Source: Erythroxylum novogranatense | Lineage: Eukaryota; Streptophyta; Magnoliopsida; Malpighiales; Erythroxylaceae | Direction: 5' to 3' | Assembly (NCBI GenBank): GCA_029891385.1 | Contig: CM057228.1 | Coordinates: 57,853,783-57,917,782, forward strand | Length of the DNA: 64,000 nucleotides | Part shown: positions 24,416-34,729 of the stretch, in pieces | Numbering within the stretch: the stretch's first letter is position 1 | Layout: every line of letters starts with the position of its first letter | Translations under genes and position numbers: made by a program | The notes under the pieces: model-generated | What the model was told of the DNA's origin: nothing | Databases searched by the model: none | The model's input: the letters and a program-made list of their open reading frames with translations, nothing else

Positions 24416-25662
24416 ATTTGATGAGTTGTAGGGTATTAAATGAGGGCCGGCACTCGAAGATGATAAAGCGAAGCAGAAATGATTTTCCTAGAGATGTGTA
24501 AAAAATAGGTGACATGTGTAGAGAGGAGGAAGACACCTGAATAAAAAATTTTGTTGGTCATTGAAACGTCAATCTCCGTTCTGATTCTCTTGTTTTCTAA
24601 TTCTCATCATATTTGGTTTCTTCTGCAATACGTTATTGGGAGTGTTTGACATTATTATAGCAGGTAGAAGACTATACATATCAATTTAAACGTCAAATAG
24701 CTGGAATTCATATCTGCCATTAAAATAAAATAATTAGTCTATAAATGCCATAATTATTTCAAAACTTTATTGAGAAGCAAGAATAAGACGAAGGTTGGAG
24801 TGGAAGAATGCAGCAGAGAATAAGGAAGGAAGTTATAAAAAATGGTGCGTAAAGATAAAGAAAGGGTCAATTCGTTATTGGCAGTATTTGACATTATTAT
24901 AGCAGTTAGAAGATTATTAGATACAACGAAAACACGTAAGCTGAATACTTAGTCCATATTAGAATGAAGAATGTTGTTATCTTTCGATGATAATCTAATG
25001 GAAAATCTTCAACACCTTGGTGAAAAAATGACAAACAAGGCTCATCTGTTGAGTGATCTGTGCAAAAATGCGGGAAAGAATAAGACGAACCAGAGAAGGA
25101 AAAATCAGACGAAGTGAAGAAAGCATGTAACATCCCGTTACCGATGCGATGAGCATATTGGTACGGGTAGTGTTGTGATTGCATATTTAGTGATCGAGTG
25201 TTTTGTGGCCTTTGAGATAGATCATTTTGCACATGCATATACATAGTGACATGCATTCATGATTGTTCCAGCATTTAAATTGTGATTATGAGTTGAATTG
25301 TGAATTTTGAGATAATTGAGTTAGATTTGATTTTAAAGTGAAATTAGGGATAATTCGAGTGGAATAGTGGAATTAGAGTGAGAATTGAATTTTAGAAAAT
25401 TGGAAATTGAAAATTGAGTATGAGATCGAGTGTTTTATATTTTTGAAGAATTATGAGAATTTTTCTGGAATTTTTAGAGTTATGTGTTCGGACCGAGAAA
25501 ATGACTTAGAGACTAATGATTGTGATTCCGGTTTCGAAAGTGAGTGGTAAATGGCTTGGAAAATTTAGATTTGTGAGTTTAAGAATTATTGTGAAGAGCC
25601 ATTGAAATTTAGAGACCGAGATTGAATGAATTTGAGGACTGTGATCTATAGGTTTAAATCAG

Positions 25663-25680
25663 CTATATATATATATATAG
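25663..25680 (+). promoter_or_regulatory. TATA box of the solo LTR
   Basis: CTATATATATATATATAG sits mid-LTR, followed by CT-rich leader sequence, in the LTR's sense direction. It could drive transcription into the adjoining Helitron DNA. Confidence 0.45.
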
Positions 25681-26049
25681 ACCTGATGTTTGATAGAGGA
25701 AGACATTTTTCTCCTAGGGCACGAAACTTCTTCTTCTTCTCGTGGGTATCATTGATCTTGCTTTCCTTGGAGAGTTTGCTTGCTTCCTTTCTCCTTGTGG
25801 TTGGAGAGTTGTTAGAAGCTTGGAGTTGTGTTGGTTGGCTTGGATTGAGGAGTTTATCGTGAGTGAGAGAGCTTGAGAAGTTTTGAGATTCTAGGGTTAC
25901 CGTATGCGATTCTGTGATTTGGTAAGTTTATTGTGTTTTAATGTTGTATTTATGGTTATTTATGACATTTATGGTATTTAATGTGTTACTGGGGTAGTTG
26001 AATGTGTTTTATGGAGGTTTTAAGAGTATTAATGGCGGAAATGACGATC

Positions 26050-26245
26050 GGAGAAGATGATTGGTCGCACGTCGCGTCGCGTCTGTAATGGGCCACGCCC
26101 TTGCGAAGCTTGAGACGTCATGACGAAAGCAAGCAATTTAGACGCCATGACAGTGATTGCTAAGCCAAGGCATGGCGCAGAAGAGTTGTTCGTCATGGTG
26201 AACGTTCCCACGCCATGGCATGGCGTCCCCTTCAGGCGCCTTGCG
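26050..26245. repeat. Palindrome-rich segment of the solo LTR
   Basis: ACGCCATGGCATGGCGT (arms ACGCCAT and ATGGCGT) and repeated GCGTCGCGTC, GACGTCATGACG and CATGGCG words cluster here. The local GC content is far above that of the flanking LTR. The position corresponds to the GC-rich cluster of the LTR at 4706-8867, but the sequence is unrelated. Confidence 0.6.
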
Positions 26246-27944
26246 AGGAAATTTATGAGTCGTGGCGAGGACAGAAATTTTAGAAAAATTGAATTGGTTT
26301 TAGGGTATATCTTTTAGTGTAGACCTCAATTAGGGTAATTCAGAGTTGTTATGATATAGAAAGAGGTCTTTGAGTGAGGTAAATTATAAGAGTTCAAATT
26401 AAATTAGCGAGTTCTCAATCATAGAAAAGAGTGATTCTGGTTCCTTAAGTGACCTAAGAGTTATGTATTATCAATTGGAGTACAATTAGAGTTTAAATGA
26501 GAGATTTGTGAAATTTATGGATGTTATTGACCTAGTGAGTAGTGAATTTTGGTTGTGAATCGAGAGATAGCGGTATGGGACTAAAGCTACTGGGAAATCA
26601 TGATCATGCATCATATAATTTTAAATGTGAGACATGTGCATTAGTGAATCTTATTGATTGAGCATATAGTGATGAGAATGCGTTTGTATTGTTATAGAGG
26701 CGCCGTTGGATCGTCGATCCACGATATTCTTTGGTACTTCCAGCAAAGAGTTCGGAAGTTCTGGTGAGTAACCTAGTTGGTTCCTCGATCTTTGTGTGAT
26801 AATCTGTCTTTGTGAATGTGTGAATCAATTGTCAATGTGAGTGATACAAATGTGAGATAAGTGTCTTTGCAAATATGAGTAAGTGTTCTGATTGTGAGTG
26901 ATTGTACTGAATGTGTTGCTAATGTGAATACTTGTGATTATGAATCAGTGTATAGTATTACGAGTAAGTGTTCTGATCGTGACAAGTGAGTGAAGTGATA
27001 ATATATGTGCTAGTGACTGTGCAAGTGTTAGTGCATGCTAGGCATGATTATAAGAGGTAATTAAACAATTGTGACTGAAGCATTCAGTGTGTAGAGCTTT
27101 AAGCTCGAATATCAGTGAATAGGCCTAAGGCCAAAAAGGGAAATAGTGCATACTCAGAGGGCTCTTCTATCCCTAAAGTGAGTGGGCAGTAGTGCATACC
27201 CAGAGGGCTTTCCTACTTGCCGAAATTGTGATCATTGTGAAAAGTGCCCGAATCGGGAAAGTGTAACGCTCAGTCACAACAATGACATAAAATGAGAAAT
27301 TGCATACATTATGCATCTGACTGTGTAGTGAAATTGAGAATGCGTGTGATGTATGACAATTGTGAAGTGATATGTTTGAGTTATGTTATCGTATAAATAT
27401 GTAAATTGCGTACAGTGTTCTAAATTGCGTTAAAGTGTACTATGCGATATATTATATGTATATGCATGAGTTGGGTGAACCATCGATGATGGTTTTTCAC
27501 TGAGTTCGCAAACTCACCCAACATTGCTAATATTTTTTAGGGCAACGTTAATAGGTTTCTAGCTCCCGAGATAGATGTTTTCTCATTGTCATGAGTTCTT
27601 GGACAAGTGAAGCGATGACACATGGTCGGTCGGTGGGGCGACTTTTGAGGATGACCTAGTATAAACGTTTTTATCAGTTTCCTTTTTGGGTTATTGTATT
27701 GAGACTTTAGGGGACTGATAGACTTGTCTATATTTTGGATCGATATTTTGCAATGAAAGAGTATTATTGGGGTTTTAAATTTTAGTGATTTGCTTATGCG
27801 GTTTAATTATATTGATGCCATGCAGTATTTAGTGATAGTTGCGGTAGCACTTCCTTCTTTGTGGGATATCGTCAGTACGACCCAGGCGTCTGGTGTGTAC
27901 CTATGGTGGGGCGCCCAAAGCGCAACCAAGTCGAAAGGTCAATT

Positions 27945-28070
27945 TAAAGAAGAAAAACAGACGGAAGTTGAAAAGGAGACGGAAGCAAAAGGAGACGGAA
28001 GGAAAAGCAGACGAAAGCAAAAGCAGACGGAAGCAAAAGGTGAGGCAAGTAAAAGAAGACGATGAGCCAT
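27945..28070. repeat. Helitron minisatellite array 2
   Basis: Tandem variants of ACGGAAGCAAAAGCAG and GACGAAAGCAAAAGC continue the array interrupted at 25126 by the solo LTR. The bordering sequence at 28061-28110 matches 22150-22200. Confidence 0.8.
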
Positions 28071-28261
28071 ACTTGAGAGAAGATTATTTTCCGAATTATG
28101 TAGAGTTATCTTAGTCTAACAAACGAGAAGCCATCGAAGCATTTCAGAGATCTTGCGTAAATTACACAATTGCTAAAGCAAGTTTTTTCACATTGATCAG
28201 CCAACATTCTTACTTAATAAAAACAGAAAGAATGATAGGAACATATAAATTCAATGAAAGA

Positions 28262-30461
28262 ATTTGTAATTATCTTGTCTCTGTTTGGGTGCCTCTGCCA
28301 TGGAAACATCTTTATTTGTTCCAGACCTTCAGGAAGATTTGTGATTATCCCCTCTCTGTTTCGGTCCCATGATTTTTTCGTATAGCTTGCCAAGTTATTC
28401 ACAAGAGTCTTTCACCATCCCCTTCAACTCTTTGACTTCTCTTCGTAGCTGCATCACCTCAGCTTGCAAGTCAAGAGGCGAGGTCGGTTGATCATCATCT
28501 TCCGGCAGTTCTACAAATCCAATTATAGTAACATATGCGTCTAAATATGGAATACAATCTTCAACAATCTGAAGGGTAGGCACTTGTATTGTCTGCACAA
28601 GGAATTCAGTAAACGTCCCTGTAGTTAGCTTTCCCCCCACTGGACAGTGTTCATCCTTGTCTGTAAAAATACAACTGGCTTCTGGAAACATCTTCTTTGA
28701 AGCGCATGCAGCATCTATTTGTCGACTTCTTCAAAGAATCGATCTGCGGACAGATCATCAATTACCCCTTCTGGGTATAACTTCATCTTCCCCTTATTAA
28801 CATCCAAGGGATATCTTGGTTGCAGTTCTGGTACAACCTTTATCACCGTTTCCTCTGTAATTAGATACATAGTGTGGGGATGACTGGTCATCTTTGAAGG
28901 GTATGACTTTGTGGCAGCATACCGCAAGGCTTCATAGAAATTCCTCTAATCTTCATTCAATAGATTCCATGTCTCACTATTTATAGGAATAGGTTGTAAG
29001 TAAGTCTTTACTAACCTCGTCGGTGTATCCTTGATGACAATTGAACTACTCCTCTTAGTCATAGGCTCAACTACTTGAATCAATCTGGTTTCCAATTTGT
29101 CTTTCCTAAGAAATTCAGAAAAGTTGAATGGAACGAAACTGTGTTCTTCAGATTCCTCCTGTTCGACCTGCACTAAACTGAGCTCTGCTGTTGGCTCGTC
29201 TTGAATAATGATAGGAGTAGTCTGAACCAGGCTAAGCTCCACTGGCTCTTCCTGTTGAACAATGATAGCAGCAGTTTGAACCTGGCTAAACTCTACTGGC
29301 TCAAATGGAACCAAACTGCGTTCTTCAGATTCCTCCTGTTCGACCTGCACTAAACTGAGCTCTGCTGTTGGCTCGTCTTGAATAATGATAAGAGTAGTCT
29401 GAACCAGGCTAAGCTCCACTGGCTCTTCCCGTTGAACAATGATAATGTAGTTTGAACTGGCTAAACTCTCTCGCTCCTATTTGTTGAATAGCAATGGAGT
29501 TTCCTTCTCTCGACTAACCATCTCGACTTTGTTTTCGGAGTCGCTTTCTTCTTTGTTGTCTCAAGGTTTGAATCCTGGGCGTTCTCTTTGCCTTCTTTGG
29601 AATTTCACTCATCAGATTCTCCCCTTTTCTCTTCAACATAGCTTTATCTGTAATCCGAACTTGGCTAATATCTTTTCCAGAAATCATCTTTTGCTTCACA
29701 ATTTCTAGACACGATTCTCTTCTTTCAACTATGGGCATGCTTCCAGTAGTTTGTGAATCTGTTTCTCCTGTATCGAGATTCTTCAAGCCCATTTTGGCTA
29801 TTGTAGTTGAGTTGATAAAACTTTTGACAGGCCTCCTCATTCTGTTTCCTCTGTCAAGAAGGACTCTAGACTCCCTGAATATCCTTGTGAGCAGCATTCC
29901 ATAAGGATAACTGTTTGTATTCTTCATGGCCTTAACCATATACTGAAAAATCAGAAATGGTAAGTCTATGGGTTGGCGATTCAATAGGTAGAAAAGGCAT
30001 TGTTCATCCAACGTCGTTACCAAATGCCTTGATCCTGCTCTAGGTAAGACGCAATTAAACAAAATTACATGTAAGACCCTAGCCTTTGGCACCAGACTGG
30101 AGGTTTTCCTCTCCTTTGGGTCATTATCTTTATACAACTGTCTAGTGACTTCGTCTTGGTTTAGGTTAACTTTAGTCATCCATCTGGCTTTACTTGTAAG
30201 CTTCTCTCCAGCCGATGGGGATTCCGTTACCTTCTCTATCAAATCAGCTGTGACAATAACAAATATTCTATCTTCTACCCTAGAAACAATAGTTTTGTCT
30301 ACCAGCTGGACATTCTTCTAGAAATCAAACACCTCATTTGGATATACGATCTCCCGTATGTGGAAGAAGTTCCTCCAACTAGCTTGTACTATCTCTGGTT
30401 CGATATCCATGTTGTTCTCCCTCAAGGATTCAAAATCGACATGTCTGTCGAAGACCATTGT
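28262..30461 (-). pseudogene. Transposase_32-like (putative plant transposon protein) cargo gene, damaged
   Basis: The minus-strand frame starts MVFDRHVDFESLREN at 30461. It runs through a TAG near 30320, a long frame (30242-29514) containing a region resembling the 'putative plant transposon protein' domain (RVLHVILFNCVLPRAGSRH, then a Leu-rich helix and YPYGMLLTRIFRE), and a Lys/Arg-rich stretch. A repeat section follows (29419-28946) with two-plus copies of a 59-residue unit containing ELSLVQTT and IIIQDEPTAELSLVQ, and then a coiled-coil tail ending KLYEKIMGPKQRGDN. At least three stops or frameshifts break it. The domain is known from Athila-like and other plant transposons; the assignment is from memory. 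Orientation matches the Rep and RPA genes. Role unknown, possibly structural or DNA-binding. Confidence 0.6.
28946..29419 (-). repeat. Coding tandem repeat of 177 bp (59 residues)
   Basis: Within the cargo gene a 59-residue acidic unit (core ELSLVQ and VEQEESEE) occurs in about two and a half copies. It is itself built of shorter units like LSLVQ-8-IIxQxEP. The two full copies differ at very few positions, implying recent duplication. The unit looks disordered and acidic. Confidence 0.75.
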
Positions 30462-30774
30462 TTACTCCATCTGAATCTTTGATAAGTGATAAGCTGAGTT
30501 GATGAATTGATTTTCAAAAGTAAGGTTGATTTCAGAAGAGAGTTGAAAAGTTTGTGATTTGAGAGTATTGGAACGGTTTCTGATTTGAGACTACTGGAAA
30601 GGTCTTATGAGGCGTTTTCTAGAATAGGTGAAGTTCTCAAGGCTTCCAAACTTTCCCTCCAACAATTTTTTTGGAGAGAAGTTACCAGCTGTAACTTAGT
30701 GTTGCTGACGCCGTTAATTTTGACGACCTTTTAACTTGGTTGTGAGATATCAGATGGTTGATTATTTAACATCA

Positions 30775-31180
30775 CCATGTTGAGGTTCCGTCTGATTTCC
30801 TTTAACCGTTCGTCTTACTTTAATCGTCTTACTTCTATAGTCGTACTTTCACTTCGTCTTACTTTGACTTTGATAACTTTGAGTTCGTCTTACTTTGATC
30901 GTCTTATTTTGATCGTCTCAGTTTTATCGTCTTACTTGCACTTCGTCTTCACTTTTGCTGTTACTTTGATCGTTTCACTTCACTTCGTCATTCACTGTCT
31001 GCTTTTGCTATCTTCTGCTTTTGCTTCCGTCTGCTTTTGCTTCCGTCTGCTTTTCAACTTCCGTCTGCTTTTCTTGTTTTATCTCCTTTTCAGCTTCCTT
31101 CTGCTTTTCAACCTCCGTCTATTTTCTTCTTTCGTGTGCTTTTCAACGTCCGTCTGTTTTTGTTCCATTATTTGTACTTC
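30775..31180. repeat. Helitron minisatellite array 3, inverted orientation
   Basis: The array reads CGTCTTACTTTGATCG and CCGTCTGCTTTTGCTTCC, the reverse complement of the arrays at 21360-22150 and 46690-48505. It is next to the 5' end of the Transposase_32-like gene and is followed at 31230-31340 by the module also found at 21836-21960. Confidence 0.8.
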
Positions 31181-31184
31181 ATCA

Positions 31185-32260
31185 AAATCATTTATGTAAA
31201 GTCATTTTGACTTAGCAAACTATCCTCAGTTCATATTAGAATGAAGAATGTTGTTTTAGTGGACAGATAATCAAATGGAAAATCTTCAACACCTTGGCGA
31301 AAAAACAAGAAACACGACTGATGTGTTGACTGATTTGTGTAAAAACGCCGCAAAGAATAAGACGAAGCGGAGAAGGAAAAATAAGACGAAGTGGAAAGAC
31401 AAAAACAAATTCAACAGTGACGGGTAGGAGAAGTTCACGAGGATGTCAAGATTATTCGAAGTAGCAGACGTAAGAATGAATTTATTGTCCTAAAATTATT
31501 GGCCACTAGTTTTGATTTTATGATATAAATTTTTTTTATAGTTTGGAGATATTCTTCTTTTATTATTGATGTATTGTGGACTTGGTTAAGTGTATGACGA
31601 GGAGAAATCGGGCTGTTTCGTGATACCACGTAAAATCAATAACATTAAAAGTAAACCTTAAACCAGAGGTAGGAGAAGAATATTTTGAAGAAGAAAGAAT
31701 CAGAATATGAAGACGGATATTTATTTGATGAAGTACAAATAATGATGAAAAACGGAGACGATGAAAAACAGACCAAGAAAAGCAGAGGGAAGCTATTGAA
31801 AAGTAGACGGAAGTTCAAAAGCGGAAGGAAAAGCGATTGAAGCAAAAGGCATTTAAGCAAAAGGCGGGCGATGGAAAGGGTATTTAAAGCAAACCACCTC
31901 CGAATTAAGAATCAGTTTGAGTTAGTTACATAATTTAACTGAATAACTGCTTCTTTTAAGATTGAAGAAGGAAGATTGAAGAAGCAATTGAACACAAAGG
32001 TTATAAATAAGAGTCGGAGTCGACGTATTATTTAATATATTTATGTAAATAGTATTATTCCTGTTAGGTTTAAAAACATTTTTGGCTTATATTAATAAAA
32101 ACAAATATGTCCTAAACCGTTATTATGATTATATAAAAAACACTAATATATGAATCAAGTTGAATAATAATAATGAATTTAATAAACCTTAAACCAGAGG
32201 TAGATTAGCGTGAAAATCGTGTGAAATCATTCAAAAGATACCACAATGTGACATTAAAAG
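31185..32260. other. Helitron spacer with repeat modules
   Basis: No gene is seen. The stretch contains a module matching 21836-21960 and 24950-25080, a degenerate minisatellite at 31650-31870, and at 32020-32260 sequence that recurs near 48790-49080 at the RPA gene's 3' end. Confidence 0.6.
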
Positions 32261-32261
32261 T

Positions 32262-34636
32262 TTATGAGAATATGGGTTTTTTCCTATTACGACGAGTGTC
32301 TGTAGTGGACTGTGCGTCTGATTGTGGTGTACATCCGGTGGTGCTGATCGACTTATCGATTTGTGACGGCGAGTTGTGTTCAGCATCGGATAATCTTTTT
32401 TCGAGGCATTGTTTAGCTGATGAAGAAGATTCATGATTTTTTTTTCTGAAAATATCAGAAATGAGTATATATTAAGCAAGTGATATAAGGGGAGATCACT
32501 GCAAACTAAATGGCACATACAGAAATAATCAAAGATGATGTTATAGATAAAATCAAGATGAAGGAAGAATAAAAATGACCTGAGATGGGTAAAAGTGAAG
32601 TCTGTTGTAGTTCATGAGCATCGATTTTGTGGCAGTAAACAACAGTAAATCGTTGCACCCCATCTGAAGACCGAGTGTTTGCTGGCTTCACGTGGAGAAG
32701 AAAGGTATCGGTTTTCAATTGTGCGTGCAGTTTCTCCAACGGGAGATCCTTGTTCTTATAACGTAAAACAAAAAATCTCTATTGTCAGTGGAATAAGTAC
32801 ATCAACATATTTTGTGCTGATTAAATTGGAAATGTAGATGAAAGAAGGAAGGAAAATATAACCTCATTGTAATATTTCATAGTCTCAACGGCGGTGAAGT
32901 TTAATAGTTTTTCAGCGAGGTCGCCGAAAATGGAAGCCGTTATAGTTCCGGTATCGTCGGTCAAATCCATGTCATATCGGCATCTGTACAATAAAGTCAG
33001 AATAGTGAAAAAGGAAGAGTGTGGACAAAAAAGAAGTGCAGGTGACATGGAAGTAAAAAAGTGATGCGAAAATTACGGAATGCACACGGAAGGAATAAGC
33101 AACAAATGGAAGATTGCAAATAGAAGGCAGAAACCTTGGCTCTGTTGTTCGTTTTTCTCTACAGTAATTACAAGTGAAGAGAACTCCAGATGCAGCAGCT
33201 GTAGACCGGAAGCATTTGTTGCATGCCATATACCAAAATTTTTGCAAAATGTGCTAGAAGGAAATTTTGGCTTCAATCCATGATATCTAGGGAGAAACCG
33301 ATAAGAACTTTCAGAGGAAGAAGTTCTAAATTCAATATCTCACTGGAATACGCAGATGCGATTACCTTGGGGGTAGAATGTAGAGACATAATCTTGGTGA
33401 TATTCTGGCGAGATCCAGAAGATATACGAGGATTATATGTGAAGTAAGATCTTCAACTGGCGAGGTTTTTCATATGGCTGTTATTTCGTTGTATCCTGTA
33501 ACATAATAATTATATAGGTGAGAAAATAAAGAAATTTTAAAATTGGTATATAATTTGTGACAAAATATTAGAAAGGTTCTAGGTAACATAATGGATTACC
33601 AATTTTTGAGATCTGCAGCTTCATGTATTGGTGGGTCAAAGACGATGGCTGAGTCGAACCACGTTGACAATATAACACCTAACATTTGAAAATCAATGTT
33701 TGAGATAGAATAAAAAGGGACAGAGTAAGATGTGTTATTATGAGGAAGGAAAAAATACCATTAAAAAAATTGAATTTGAGCTTTGTGCAAACAAAAACCG
33801 GATGAGAGTGAAGTGATTCGATAATCTGCTGGCCCTCGTTCTCAACAAAAGAATTCCAAAGTGATAGTATGACTGTTTGTTGCCTAAAAAAAAGAAGACA
33901 TTACGAGAAGATGTTAAATTTGTTTACTTCCAACGCAAAATAGCAACAAAGATACAGACTGAGAATTACTCTTTCATTCATGATAACAAATTTTTGCACA
34001 GTTGAAGCTTTTCCGTCTCTTATGACATCTTTTTTTTCCAACACTTCAAAGATGACGGCTAAAATATCTATCATGTGTTAAAGATTAATGTAATCAGCAA
34101 CGGTCAACTTTATGGAAGATTGTATGAACAAATATATTAAGCATCTAACCAACAGATTTATGCTTGTCATCCACATAATCTGTAAGACACTGGAAAGGTG
34201 TGAAGTTGAAAATCAGAGGGACGATTGCATCGTCTTGTGTGACAGATTCGATGACCGTACGACTTGTGAGAATCCACTGTATCTTCAAATTTTGAGTTTG
34301 GTACTGAGGGGGAATTGATTTGACAATCGCATTAGAAATGATATATTCCTGACACGGCTGTAAGATGTCCCCAATTCTTTAGATATCATTGTTGAATATG
34401 ATACCCTCAACTTGCGATCCCTGTTCATTATCAAGGAATTATCGATAGATAAGTTGATAAAATGTAAAAGGAAGAAAGTGTAATTGATATACCTCAGAAT
34501 CGCAGAAGACAAACTTTTGTCTTATAGTCGGTGAATTAATCGAAGCAACGACCTGTTGTTTTTCTTGGACTATCACTTGACAAGACCACGATTGCTCTCC
34601 AGGGAAAATATTCTTCATCAATAAACGATTATCCAT
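32262..34636 (-). pseudogene. RPA1-like single-stranded DNA-binding protein gene of the Helitron, probably damaged
   Basis: Several minus-strand exon-like blocks together resemble plant RPA1-like proteins: 34636-34490 (GEQSWSCQVIVQEKQQ), 34420-34130 (YIISNAIVKSIPPQYQTQ, then an OB-type segment), 34070-33960, 33890-33765 (SLWNSFVENEGQQI), 33680-33600, 33280-33100 with a zinc ribbon (YMACNKCF ... FTCNYCRE, pattern C-x2-C ... C-x2-C), 32985-32870 (DLTDDTGTITASIFGDLAEK), 32760-32580 and a Ser-rich tail ending at 32262. Helitron RPA-like proteins are thought to bind single-stranded DNA during rolling-circle movement. A stop near 34380 and frame changes suggest decay, though some may be missed introns. 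It lies directly downstream of the Rep-helicase gene on the same strand. Confidence 0.75.
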
Positions 34637-34729
34637 GCTGAAAGAAAATGTTGGATGGTCAAGGGAAGACAAAAAATTAATCATATAAAATTGAATGATG
34701 TGAACTGAGAAAACAAACAAGTAATATAC

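Larger units (their letters stand above)
25126..27917 (+). mobile_element. Solo LTR of the long-LTR gypsy family
   Basis: The block starts TGTAACATCCC at 25126, interrupting a minisatellite array that resumes at about 27945. Shared segments with other family LTRs include GTGAGTAACCTAGTTGGTTC (26764-26783) and the region at 27478-27530, which mirrors 5100-5160 in opposite orientation. The end is best placed at GGGGCGCCCA (27917), because AAGCA before the element and AAGCG after it look like a 5-bp target duplication with one mismatch. A TATA run is at 25663-25680. No internal region follows, so it is a solo LTR inserted in the Helitron. Confidence 0.75.

Noticed and set aside
21360..28070. CRISPR-like array
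   Set aside because: Units are short, degenerate and contiguous without unique spacers, and the DNA is plant nuclear with no cas genes.
31495..31515. CTAG near 31504 as a Helitron 3' end
   Set aside because: No hairpin precedes it on the minus strand, only AT-rich DNA.
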